A stretch of 64,000 bases of DNA, from assembly GCA_051656645.1 (NCBI GenBank), contig JBOGCH010000015.1, positions 1 through 64,000 on the forward strand, read 5' to 3'. Below the pieces are notes generated by a model. The model was not told where the DNA came from. It searched no databases and saw only the letters and a list, made by a program, of their open reading frames with translations. Positions 46,401 through 54,780 of the stretch are shown here, piece after piece (the first letter of the stretch is position 1; the number at the start of each line of letters is the position of its first letter). The DNA is from JBOGCH01 sp051656645 (GTDB taxonomy: Bacteria > Bacteroidota > Bacteroidia > Bacteroidales > Marinifilaceae). Made by a program: the position numbers and the translations under genes.

Positions 46401-49400
46401 CGCAACCGGGTTGGTGCGTTTTGCTGTGGGTGGATATCTAACAAACTCTCCTGAGAGCTTGAAAGTGTTCCGTGCGGAATTGAAGGATGCCTTCTCAATC
46501 TTTATGCGTTATTGGGCGCAGTTCGCAGATATGCGTCACAATCCGAAAAACGACGAGGTTGAGAGTCATACGTTATTAGCAAAAGTATTCTCATTCCATA
46601 ACGTGAAGGAGCTTATTGCGCAAATAATTAAGGACTATACTTATTCGGCTAAATTCAAAAAGGACAAAGCACCTTCGTTACAAATTCGCGACATCCGTAC
46701 ATTATATCATGCGTCGCCTGAGCGTAGCGGTGTAAGCATAACAACTATCGATCGTTCTGTAAACTCTGTAATAGAGCTTCACGGAGACAAAATAGGTTCA
46801 TGTCGCGATGTATTTGAGTTTATACGCAGTGCAGCATTTACTAAAGTATATGAAAACTTATTGGCACAGATATACAAAAAAGTACCTGATATTGCCGACC
46901 TAGATTTCAATACCGTAAGTTCTAAGTATGGTAAAGCAATTATACTTAAGTATATAACAAATAAAAAAACATTCCAACCAAATCATAACGTACTTGACGA
47001 TCCGGCGGAGCGTAACATTATGCGTGAGATATTGATTGAGATGGAAAACATTCTGTTCTCTGACAGTAAAGTGAAAATTCTTGCTATTGATGCTACCGGT
47101 AATGCCGAGCTAGACAAAGCAAAGATGGAAGGTATCAACGTAATTATTAAGAAATACATTCGTGAGATTCTTCTACACTTCAACTTACCGTTTGAGAAAG
47201 AAAGTCTTGAACCTAGCCGCAAAGAAATTATCCGCGTAGCGGGAGAAACTTTTGAAGAGGTTGTAGGTATTAAACTTAAAGATTTGAACCTTCAAATATG
47301 GGTGGACGAATTTATTAACCGTCTGCGCGAGCTTGAGGAATTTAAATCTATCTCATTATCGCAAAAAAGTATCGGTTACATTATGGATACTATTAGCGAA
47401 GGTATATCGGGCAAAAACCAAACGGTTACTGACCGTATCCTTTACTTGTATCTGTTAAACAACGATGAGTCGTTTTACGCACTTGTATTGCGTAAATTAC
47501 GCTTCTTTGCAGACAAAATAGAGGCTTGTGGTGACGGAGAAATCCGTATGTTCACAGAGGAGTTTATCCAGGAAATTCTGCCTAATGAGTTGAAGGAGAT
47601 TAGTGACTATATAATGCGCAAAAAAGACATTAAGATTGTGGAGGAGGAAATCCACCGCGTATCGCGCAAAGTAGTGCTATTCTTTATCAGCATGATTAAA
47701 CGTACCAAAGGTACAGACTATTATAAACGTTACACCCATACACTTGTGCGCATGGTGGAGACAGCTTTCAGTAAGCAAAACTCCAGCGTAAATGAAATGG
47801 TACAACACGGAATCTCAATCTATCGTGGATTCGAGATGGAAAACAAAACACTAGAATCCTTCAATAACGGAGCCATTAGCTGGATTAACACGCTAATGAT
47901 GAAGTGTGGCGTAATCTCATCAGAGCAACCTGTACAAGAGCACACTCGCATTGTTACCGATGCTAAGAAACGTGAGTATCCGTTCCATAAAATTGACCGT
48001 GTAGAGAACAAAGAGAAGGACTTTACACAATGTGTTGGACCAAACGACTACATCAAATTATTGGATGTACGTCCGGACTCATCGTTCTTCACAAGTCGTT
48101 TAGCGCGCTTTATTGACAATATGGATTCTGACGATTATCGTTGTAAAGTGGTAAAACACGGTATGGTTAAAGAGCTTGTAATATTCCAAAAAGGATATAT
48201 GAAGTACTTAACAGACAACTATCGTCTAAACCATACAGAGGATATCGCGCTTGAGGATATTACCAATTTTGTTCCTGATGTAATTAGTTTCCTGGGAGCT
48301 CCAGAGAAGTTAATTTCATTCCCTCAAATCGGATATTTCGATATTAAGGGTCCAAATGGAAACATTAAAACCATTGTAACTCCATTGAAACAAAAAGTGG
48401 ACTACTTTGGCGATGTTAAGAAACCTCGTTTAACCATTATCAACGAGAAAGTGAAAGAGATGGGAGGAAGCCCTCGCCACGGTTCATTATTTGCAGTTGA
48501 AGAGAATGATGGTAGTGTATTTGTAATTGAAATTAACGGAGATAGTGGTGTAGGTAAATCGGAGATGATTGCTGCCTTTATCTTGAAATGGTTACGCAAC
48601 AACTTGGAAGGAATACGTTCTGTGAAACTTATTGCAGGAGATATGTTCCATGAGTTCCAAGATGCAGAGGGTAACCTATATGGTGTAGGAACAGAGGTTG
48701 GAGACTTTAGCCGTACCACTGACTTTGACCCGGACTATATTCAATACTACAAATATCTGTTTGAAAACAGTGCAGACAGTAACGTTGAGGACTTAAACTC
48801 ACGCAGTACCGTAAGCGGAATGTGCGATATCACAATGCCATACAAAATTGACATTATGCTATCGGCAAGCAACTACGCTAAGGAAGAAGCAGGTATTACC
48901 CGTGTGGACAACCCGGAAAACTTCCTATTGTATATTGATGCGCACGGTGAGCGTAAGGAGAAAGCAACCAGCCAAGATGGTCCAAACTTTCAACGTACAT
49001 TGAAACGTTACACCGCCGATAAAAATATTGTGGACGTAATTGCTCGTCACGGTAACTATCTTGATGATGTATTGGATTGGGATTTCAATGCCGAAGAGAA
49101 ACAATATTATCTTGCATCGTCATACAAACTGATTGACAAAATAAACATCACTGAAGTTGTATCGCAAATCTTTGTAGGTAAAACATTTAAACGCGATGGT
49201 GTTGTATACCTAATTGAGGAAGTGTCATTTGACATGATTCAAAACCGCTTTAAAGCAACTGTATCCTTTGGCGAAGAGGGCGAAACGAAAGCAGTGCTTC
49301 TTGACCGCCGTATTTTCAGTGCAATCTATGATGCACTTGCAAGTACTCCGGGTGGACAGCCATTTATTGCCGAGGAAGGGCAGCTTGATGCAGTGATGAA

Positions 49401-50193
49401 TTTAATTCAGTGTATGAATGGTGGCAAAGACGGAAAAGGAAAAGCACGTAACATTCAGTGTGGATTAATTTCTACTGAGATTGGTAAAAAAGGACGTGAA
49501 ATTACCGGACCTCAAAAAGCTGCAATGGAATTAAAATCGTTAATTCAAGATGTACGCGTTAACAGACCTGAAATTAACGAAGGAAAGATTAAGGTAAAAC
49601 GTTTAATAAACGAGAAATATTTCCACATTTTCAAAGGAATGATGAACAGCTCCGAACTATGGCGCTATAACTTCTTCATTTACCAGTTGGAAAACATGCG
49701 TAAAGCGGACTACCGCCGTATGGATAACATCAACGAACGTGTGGACATGACAAACTTAGTAAACTTTGTTCCTGTAGCTCCTAACCACGAATTCAGTCCG
49801 CTACTTGTTAATCCAAACTTAAACATAGAGTTAACAAGTTTCAGCGAAACATTTGAGGAGTTGATGAGTTTACCAAACTATCCGGAATTTGCGCATGAGT
49901 TTACCCTACACATGGGCGAGCTTTACCAAGCAAACGGATACAGTGAGGAAACCAACATTAACAACATGATTGTACAGCTCCTTTTACTTGAAGGTTATGT
50001 AACAACAGAGGATGTAGCTCGTGGTAGCGTAATTGAAAAAGTAAATCGTGAAACTATCGCAGCAGCTAAATATGCAGTTGTTCAATACTTGGCTTCTCAG
50101 CATAAAGCTAGTCCTGTAGTTGTTGAAACACCGGCTACTGAAGTAGTAGAAACTGAAGAGAAGATTGAAAAGAAAAGTGGAAAAAAGAAATAA
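43468..50193 (+). CDS. 2241-residue protein with aminotransferase-like and HPr-kinase/PEPCK-like domains
   Basis: Residues 1-600 match no family I recognise. About 620-1040 look like a fold-type I PLP aminotransferase: NDPNNPTG (N675), LFLDEAYAD (D704, Y707), the Schiff-base motif STTKNLSATGDRLG (K748, R756) and a late GLVRFAVGG (R984) suited to substrate carboxylate binding. About 1040-1640 are helical and unknown. About 1640-1900 resemble the HPr kinase/PEP carboxykinase superfamily: RHGSLFAV (H1671), the P-loop INGDSGVGKSE (G1691-E1699) and LIAGDMFHEF (D1725, where HPr kinases usually have two Asp). The C-terminus is a Lys/Glu tail. There is no signal peptide, so it is cytoplasmic. A large terminator follows. 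The reaction is unknown; amino-group transfer coupled to phosphoryl transfer is one possibility. Confidence 0.8.
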   Translation: MKIKGEPRAFLSNEAKQLLNLYESLGERAEIFLPRHIYDNLTSFVKLCFEEPDDPTTQQAEINRYLLKFREDIPGYTDVSLMLYPTSTSKAFELSSRRGEFVKRINDFLDTETVNPDSKKLLQNIKDTHDFSVGTPPVKSNHIEFISQVQLGGQVSDLRKYRDVIGVTGDLNEAHWNYLMDTLEQMISQSTHYTTKAEVNDFLNRARWAVNFKGLNGMIPTVVSGCADKAVELLKGDVFNAAAVQVLENPTADELYNSMMLDSTSVFVVKVPHMRVNPYSGPKWFPLLTRIVIVDDSKESRSSNTSLVFCFHNGIINSLNKVHTKKLGSPANTQLNLRLILENVNPSYLAEFREKIELQIAIYEKEISQILTEQVGTDSDAVKRLNVFKLDHFSRKVVQDKYSLEKLRDFIFFLENCHKEEKRQAQTSELIEEFEKRIKQYFYSNSEQIEVLSVLEGGGRNQIRTYGKYLLQKKLHKLSPRVYRACELILSIIPSNYERTLKNHFHKNFGINLFLEKYQTYITKIDNESNNKGRYDNFLNDLGIREKYLALTEEEKNVVKDFLAALGNLEQTSVSDSVQMIIRDLLFNPKGQPKPYVIYNAIQAWEYKDLLPDDNFDINPFDIEIENLEDGRLAYQRLTDKLLRIKSTLSLFDDSGSLWDLFCENTTILINDPNNPTGFTDFNTEAVNNFLKLMNNCKITLFLDEAYADSVKVEDKNMPKWRTLSRYIINNINAQSNIKAVSSLSTTKNLSATGDRLGALAVTPQARDIIAYVRQHNSAAHGNNNSLLMLNNLLEVAQVAKKIKDTLESELPKNASRYKIKESITRFILDQIGRTQKSNEKSTRLQLHKTAEFEGSPLYIFLLDELVSLDKLDVLGLPDDFKYNEEPFFVYYQKQLVEHLNAFRVNKNFRSESLERMSLAKDVAREVCTEYNNPEIEWLASDGSYLFNFRIIGGYSYADVLCFCQYLALYRGIAAVPYATGLVRFAVGGYLTNSPESLKVFRAELKDAFSIFMRYWAQFADMRHNPKNDEVESHTLLAKVFSFHNVKELIAQIIKDYTYSAKFKKDKAPSLQIRDIRTLYHASPERSGVSITTIDRSVNSVIELHGDKIGSCRDVFEFIRSAAFTKVYENLLAQIYKKVPDIADLDFNTVSSKYGKAIILKYITNKKTFQPNHNVLDDPAERNIMREILIEMENILFSDSKVKILAIDATGNAELDKAKMEGINVIIKKYIREILLHFNLPFEKESLEPSRKEIIRVAGETFEEVVGIKLKDLNLQIWVDEFINRLRELEEFKSISLSQKSIGYIMDTISEGISGKNQTVTDRILYLYLLNNDESFYALVLRKLRFFADKIEACGDGEIRMFTEEFIQEILPNELKEISDYIMRKKDIKIVEEEIHRVSRKVVLFFISMIKRTKGTDYYKRYTHTLVRMVETAFSKQNSSVNEMVQHGISIYRGFEMENKTLESFNNGAISWINTLMMKCGVISSEQPVQEHTRIVTDAKKREYPFHKIDRVENKEKDFTQCVGPNDYIKLLDVRPDSSFFTSRLARFIDNMDSDDYRCKVVKHGMVKELVIFQKGYMKYLTDNYRLNHTEDIALEDITNFVPDVISFLGAPEKLISFPQIGYFDIKGPNGNIKTIVTPLKQKVDYFGDVKKPRLTIINEKVKEMGGSPRHGSLFAVEENDGSVFVIEINGDSGVGKSEMIAAFILKWLRNNLEGIRSVKLIAGDMFHEFQDAEGNLYGVGTEVGDFSRTTDFDPDYIQYYKYLFENSADSNVEDLNSRSTVSGMCDITMPYKIDIMLSASNYAKEEAGITRVDNPENFLLYIDAHGERKEKATSQDGPNFQRTLKRYTADKNIVDVIARHGNYLDDVLDWDFNAEEKQYYLASSYKLIDKINITEVVSQIFVGKTFKRDGVVYLIEEVSFDMIQNRFKATVSFGEEGETKAVLLDRRIFSAIYDALASTPGGQPFIAEEGQLDAVMNLIQCMNGGKDGKGKARNIQCGLISTEIGKKGREITGPQKAAMELKSLIQDVRVNRPEINEGKIKVKRLINEKYFHIFKGMMNSSELWRYNFFIYQLENMRKADYRRMDNINERVDMTNLVNFVPVAPNHEFSPLLVNPNLNIELTSFSETFEELMSLPNYPEFAHEFTLHMGELYQANGYSEETNINNMIVQLLLLEGYVTTEDVARGSVIEKVNRETIAAAKYAVVQYLASQHKASPVVVETPATEVVETEEKIEKKSGKKK

Positions 50194-50224
50194 CACGTTT
50201 CTTATAATTCAATACTAACTGATA

Positions 50225-50262
50225 AGCACCCATATGTCATTGTACATTATGGGTGCTTTCTC
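50225..50262 (+). terminator. intrinsic terminator of the giant gene
   Basis: AGCACCCAT (50225-50233) pairs with ATGGGTGCT (50249-50257), followed by TT and a T-rich tail, about 30 nt after the stop codon. Confidence 0.82.
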
Positions 50263-50280
50263 GTTACGTTACATCTAGGT

Positions 50281-50382
50281 CACATTGTGGTTTCATTCAG
50301 GTTTCATTGTGGTTTCATAGGGGTTTCATTCAGGTATAGGGGGGCAAACCTGAATGAAAGCTGAATGAAACCTGAATGAAAT
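50281..50382. repeat. 11-nt phased tandem/inverted repeat element C
   Basis: Tandem 11-nt units around the consensus GGTTTCATTCA (variants GGTTTCATTGT, GGTTTCATAGG) run from about 50289. The inverted form follows (AAACCTGAATG, AAAGCTGAATG, AAACCTGAATG). Bases 50291-50308 and 50364-50381 are a perfect 18-nt inverted repeat. It starts about 20 nt after the giant gene's terminator. The remainder, to 50564, has no gene; it includes CAAGGAG and TTTTATAG, also seen beside the element at 36084. Confidence 0.85.
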
Positions 50383-50564
50383 ACGGAGCAGGTGTAGAGC
50401 GGAAGGGTGGAACAAGGAGGTGGGAGGTTTTATAGATTTAGGAACAGATAGTAATTAATGAAGACAGTTTTTGAATAATAATCTTTAAAATTATGTAACT
50501 TACCAATCGGTTTTAGAGAATAATAAAGAATAGTATATAGGGAAAATTTTATAACACAATTTAC

Positions 50565-51917
50565 ATGTCAGGAAGAATTAAGCATTTTTTATGGAATAGG
50601 CTTAGTGTGCTACACGAGAAGGAGAATGAAAGTGATATTATAGACATAATCTCCAAAGGAGTTGTTTTCCAGGGAGCCAATTTATGGGTCCTTATTTTCG
50701 CAGTGTTTATAGCCTCACTGGGGCTTAATATAAACTCAACGGCGGTAATAATAGGTGCCATGTTAATTTCGCCGCTAATGGGTCCTATTATGGGATTTGG
50801 AGTGGGTGTAGGTATTAACGATTTTGAGTTACTTAAACGTTCGGGACGTAACTTTTTAATTGCAACCGTATTTAGTGTATTAACATCGACAATCTATTTC
50901 TTAATATCGCCAATCTCGGAGGCGCAGAGTGAGTTGTTGGCACGTACACAACCAACTATTTATGACGTTATGATAGCCTTTTTTGGTGGTGGTGCCGGTA
51001 TGCTTGCCGTTTCCATTAAGCAAAAAGGAAATGTGATTCCGGGTGTTGCCATTGCAACCGCGTTAATGCCGCCGTTGTGTACGGCCGGTTTTGGTATTGC
51101 TACGGGTAACTGGATGTATTTTATAGGGGCCTTTTATTTGTATTTTATCAATACGGTTTTTATTAGTTTGGCAACTTTAATTGTTGTGCGTTTGTTGCGT
51201 TACAAAAAATTGTCTCTGTTGGATCCGAATAAGAATAAAAAGGTTACTCGCTACATAGGAACCATTGTAATTTGTACGTTGTTGCCAAGTTTGTATTTGA
51301 GTTATAAGATGATTGAAACAAACTATTTACAGGCCCGCATAACGAGCTTTGTTAATAATGAATTGCAATTTCCGCATACGCAAATTGTGAGTAAGAAGAT
51401 AGAGGAGAAAGGGGATTCTACTTATTTGGATGTCATAATGCTTGGAAACACTATTCCTGAGATTATGATACAAAATGCGCAGAGCCAAATGGCTAAGTAT
51501 CGTTTAAAACGGGTTAAGTTATCCATAACGCAAGGAATTAACCAGGGCGACACGCAAACGGATATGTATCAGTTAAAATCGATGGTGTTGACAGATTTGT
51601 ATCAGATGCGAGAGAAAACGCTGGATGAAACTTTGCAACAGATGGATTCGTTGAAGAAACAACTGCAAACTTACCAAACCATGTCCAATATGGGAAAAAC
51701 GATATTACCTGAGTTGCGTATATTTTTCCCTCAAGTAACGTCTATTTTTGTGGATTATGGCGAATTGGTAGAGGTTACCAATGGTAGTGAACAAAAGGTT
51801 TTGCTTGTTTATGTGGAAAGTACGTTGCCACTTAATGAGGTGGAGCAAAGTAAACTTAGGGAGTGGCTTGCAGCGCGTATGGGAGCTGATAAAGTGAAAT
51901 TAATTGTTGGTAAGTGA
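50565..51917 (+). CDS. DUF389 (TIGR00341-type) membrane protein
   Basis: 450 residues. The N-terminal 35 are soluble, then about six membrane segments (about 38-235) show the DUF389 hallmarks: VFQGANLWVLIFAVFIASLG, IGAMLISPLMGPIMGFGVGVG and PGVAIATALMPPLCTAGFGI. A soluble C-terminal part (about 255-450) includes a coiled-coil-like stretch (QMREKTLDETLQQMDSLKKQ). Function in this family is not established; a transport or stress role has been guessed. The repeat element and about 180 bp of AT-rich DNA precede it. Confidence 0.88.
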   Translation: MSGRIKHFLWNRLSVLHEKENESDIIDIISKGVVFQGANLWVLIFAVFIASLGLNINSTAVIIGAMLISPLMGPIMGFGVGVGINDFELLKRSGRNFLIATVFSVLTSTIYFLISPISEAQSELLARTQPTIYDVMIAFFGGGAGMLAVSIKQKGNVIPGVAIATALMPPLCTAGFGIATGNWMYFIGAFYLYFINTVFISLATLIVVRLLRYKKLSLLDPNKNKKVTRYIGTIVICTLLPSLYLSYKMIETNYLQARITSFVNNELQFPHTQIVSKKIEEKGDSTYLDVIMLGNTIPEIMIQNAQSQMAKYRLKRVKLSITQGINQGDTQTDMYQLKSMVLTDLYQMREKTLDETLQQMDSLKKQLQTYQTMSNMGKTILPELRIFFPQVTSIFVDYGELVEVTNGSEQKVLLVYVESTLPLNEVEQSKLREWLAARMGADKVKLIVGK

Positions 51918-51997
51918 TAAAATTTGTTATACTTTTAAGGCCTCAATTTTGAAAGGTGAGATGTTTATCTCACGATGGGATTGATATATTTAAGGTT

Positions 51998-52291
51998 ATG
52001 ATGAGACGAAAAGAAACACAGAAGATAGATGATTTAGTGCGGAAGGCATTGCGTAATTTGGGACTCGAGGAACGCTTCACGGAGCAGGAAGTAATAGATA
52101 TATGGCCCGAAGTTGTGGGGCATAGTATTGCTTCCAAGACTCAGGAGGTTTTTATGAATAGAGGAACTCTTTACGTAAAGTTTACGTCGGCCGTTGTGAG
52201 GAATGAGGTTTCAATGGTGAAGGAGGGATTAATTGCGGCGCTGAATGATAAGGTTGGAAGTGTTGTAGTTAAGGAGCTTATCCTTAAATAG
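51998..52291 (+). CDS. DciA-like protein (DUF721)
   Basis: 97-residue small basic protein. The pattern TQKIDDLVRKALRNLGLEER and then EVIDIWPEVVGHSIASKTQEVFMNRGTLYV matches the DUF721/DciA family, whose characterised members help load the replicative helicase DnaB where DnaC/DnaI are absent. I start at ATG 51998 (an ATG also follows at 52001); the open frame extends upstream to 51956 but the extra residues do not resemble the family. It is a stand-alone gene after the DUF389 gene. Confidence 0.8.
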   Translation: MMRRKETQKIDDLVRKALRNLGLEERFTEQEVIDIWPEVVGHSIASKTQEVFMNRGTLYVKFTSAVVRNEVSMVKEGLIAALNDKVGSVVVKELILK

Positions 52292-52335
52292 GTTGTTACA
52301 TAGATAGTGTAGAAAACAAAATAAATCCGGACGAA

Positions 52336-54102
52336 ATGATAAGAAATTTTATCGACGCCGAAGATATAATGAAACTCAAGTTAACCTTGAATAGGGTTGG
52401 AGAGAGTTTGAGTGACGATGTAATAACAGATTTATTGTCCGGATTGACAGAACAGCGCGATTGGGAAAATTATTTCCATAGCGAGTGCGGAGGGGATATT
52501 GATTGTTTTTTATCTCTTCTGTTTGATGAGCTGGGAATAGAGGTTGAAGTGTCTGAGGAGGATTTAGCCAAGTTACCAAGTGAAGGCAGTTTTGCCACAT
52601 TTTCCAATCATCCATACGGAGTTTTAGATAAATTGATAGTATTGAGTGTTGTACGTAAAGTACGTAAGGACTTTAAGTGCATATCGGGCGAATTGATTGG
52701 TAATCCACATTGGATGGAGTCCATGGTGGCACCCGCGGGAGTCCTGTTTGCCGATGCGCATACAGAAAGCGGCGTGGGTTGCTTTTTTGCCAACGAACAA
52801 TCCTTTATACTAAAAAGCGATAAACAACGAAAGGCGGAGGAGTTAAGAGAAACTGAGTTATTAACATTGTCAATAACTCAAAAAACATTAGTAGTTCCAA
52901 TAGGAATAGCGGTGACAAACATGTTGAGATTTTATGTGGAATCGGCATTGTATGCCAAACTGCATAAGCACAATTTGCCAGCGGAGTGGAACAATAAAAA
53001 GAACAGAGTGATAAGATTGCGCATAGGGAATGTAATAACTATGGAGCAGTTAAATGAATATGATACGGTAAAAGAGCTGAAGGAGTATTTAAAGGTAAAA
53101 TTAAACCGAATGATATTGCCTTTGGCGGAGATTAAAACTATGAACGAAACTACTATTGAGAGTGCTGAACCCATAACGGCACCTGTACCTACTGAGATTT
53201 TAGTGAAAGAGATAGAGGAGGTAGGACATGGTGAAGGCTTTTTATTTGAGATTAAAAATTATGCTGTTTACTGCTTGCCTAGTTTCCGAATACCTAATAT
53301 CTTAAATGAAATAGGTAGGTTGCGTGAGGTAACTTTTAGAGCTGTTGGAGAGGGAACTAATAAGTCCATAGATTTGGATGGTTTCGATATGTACTACCAT
53401 CATTTGTTTATATGGGATACAGAGGAGCGTGTAATTGTAGGCGCTTACCGTATTGGCAAAGGGAAGGAGATAATGGATGAGTACGGATTAAAAGGTTTTT
53501 ATATCAATACGCTTTTTAAAATTAAGCGTGATATGATGCCAACGCTGTACCAGGCTCTAGAGTTGGGACGTTCATTCGTAGTGTCGGAGTATCAACGTAA
53601 GCCATTGTCATTGTTTTTGCTTTGGAAAGGGTTGCTTTACTTTGTATTGAAACATCCTGACTATAGGTATATGATAGGACCTGTTACCATAAGCGGCAGA
53701 TATAATGAGTTGTCGAAGGATTTAATTGTACGTTTTATTAATAAATTTTATTGGAATAGGGAGGGTGCGGATTTAATAAGCCCGCGTTGTCCGTATAAAC
53801 CTATTAAAGGAGATGAGGAAGCATCGATATTGTTAAGAGATATGGATGGTGATTTATCAAAATTTGATAAATTAATAGAAGATATTGAACCTAGCGGCGA
53901 TAAACTTCCGATATTATTGAAAAAGTATTTATCTTTGAATGGTAAAATAATAGGTTTTAACGTTGATCCGGATTTCAATATGTGTCTGGACGGGTTATTA
54001 CTTGTTGATTTATTTGATATTCCATTGAAAACGGTAATATCATTGGCAAAGGAGGTTCAGGATGCTACCATCTTGAAGCGCTTTAACAATATAGAGGAAT
54101 AA
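52336..54102 (+). CDS. bifunctional aminolipid acyltransferase (OlsF-like fusion: PlsC-type plus GNAT-type)
   Basis: 588 residues joining two acyltransferases. Residues about 60-260 are PlsC-like with the NHPYGVLD variant of the H-x(4-5)-D site (H92, D98), typical of the OlsA/GlsA group. Residues about 300-480 are a GNAT domain of the OlsB/hemolysin type (IGRLREVTFRAVGEGTN, IDLDGFDMYYHHLFIWD, IVGAYRIGKG). In the known fusion OlsF, the C-terminal part N-acylates an amino acid with a 3-hydroxy fatty acid and the N-terminal part O-acylates the product. In Bacteroides the separate GlsB/GlsA make glycine lipids, so the product here is a glycine or ornithine lipid. The last 100 residues are an extra tail. 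Confidence 0.85.
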   Translation: MIRNFIDAEDIMKLKLTLNRVGESLSDDVITDLLSGLTEQRDWENYFHSECGGDIDCFLSLLFDELGIEVEVSEEDLAKLPSEGSFATFSNHPYGVLDKLIVLSVVRKVRKDFKCISGELIGNPHWMESMVAPAGVLFADAHTESGVGCFFANEQSFILKSDKQRKAEELRETELLTLSITQKTLVVPIGIAVTNMLRFYVESALYAKLHKHNLPAEWNNKKNRVIRLRIGNVITMEQLNEYDTVKELKEYLKVKLNRMILPLAEIKTMNETTIESAEPITAPVPTEILVKEIEEVGHGEGFLFEIKNYAVYCLPSFRIPNILNEIGRLREVTFRAVGEGTNKSIDLDGFDMYYHHLFIWDTEERVIVGAYRIGKGKEIMDEYGLKGFYINTLFKIKRDMMPTLYQALELGRSFVVSEYQRKPLSLFLLWKGLLYFVLKHPDYRYMIGPVTISGRYNELSKDLIVRFINKFYWNREGADLISPRCPYKPIKGDEEASILLRDMDGDLSKFDKLIEDIEPSGDKLPILLKKYLSLNGKIIGFNVDPDFNMCLDGLLLVDLFDIPLKTVISLAKEVQDATILKRFNNIEE

Positions 54103-54123
54103 GAGTAAAATAGGGACGGGTCA

Positions 54124-54777
54124 ATGTACGATATAGTTTATTTTTTTAAAGGTATTCTGATAGGTTTATCGGTGTCTATACCGCTAGGCCCAATGGGGGT
54201 GCTTATCATTCAGAAAACGCTGCACAGAGGTGCGCTTTCCGGTTTTATTGCCGGGATGGGAGCTGCGTGCGCAGATTTGTTTTACGCGAGTGTGGCTGCT
54301 TTTGGGTTAGGTTTTGTTATTAACACGATAAAGGCGCATGAGCTGTTTTTGCAGATTGTGGGTGGAATATTTTTAATATTCGTAGGACTGCGTATTTATT
54401 TTGATAATCCTTTAAAACAGATAAAGGGTAAGAATAGAGTAACTAAAACCGGTTTAGTGGGCGATTTCTTATCGTTGTTTTTCCTTACAGCTTCTAATCC
54501 TGTAGCAATTGTGGTGTTTATGGCAGTTTTTGCGGGGACATCGGTATTTGGCGATGAGCCTTCAATTGCAAAGGAGTTAATGGTGCTTGGAGGGGTTCTT
54601 TGCGGGGCAATGCTTTGGTGGTATTCTCTGTCAACGTTGGTAAATATTTTCCGTAAGAAGTTCCGTCTGCGCGTATTGGTGCGTATAAATAAAATTGCGG
54701 GCATGTTGGTTGTGGCACTTGGATTTTTAGTGCTGTTAGCAGCCTATCCGCCTATACGTGCATTACTTCCGGAGTAG
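54124..54777 (+). CDS. LysE-family amino acid exporter
   Basis: 217-residue inner-membrane protein with about six helices. Family cues are the opening GILIGLSVSIPLGPMGVLII, GFIAGMGAACADLFYA, and the mid-protein SLFFLTASNPVAIVVFMAVFAG. It should export an amino acid or related small amine. It begins 21 bp after the acyltransferase fusion and is probably co-transcribed with it. Its stop is only 3 bp from the end of the convergent hydE gene, leaving no room for a terminator between them. Confidence 0.88.
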   Translation: MYDIVYFFKGILIGLSVSIPLGPMGVLIIQKTLHRGALSGFIAGMGAACADLFYASVAAFGLGFVINTIKAHELFLQIVGGIFLIFVGLRIYFDNPLKQIKGKNRVTKTGLVGDFLSLFFLTASNPVAIVVFMAVFAGTSVFGDEPSIAKELMVLGGVLCGAMLWWYSLSTLVNIFRKKFRLRVLVRINKIAGMLVVALGFLVLLAAYPPIRALLPE

Positions 54778-54780
54778 CAG

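Noticed and set aside
43468..50193. The 2241-codon frame as two genes fused by sequencing error
   Set aside because: There is no internal start with leader sequence, codon use is uniform, and helical linker sequence is continuous between the two enzyme-like domains.
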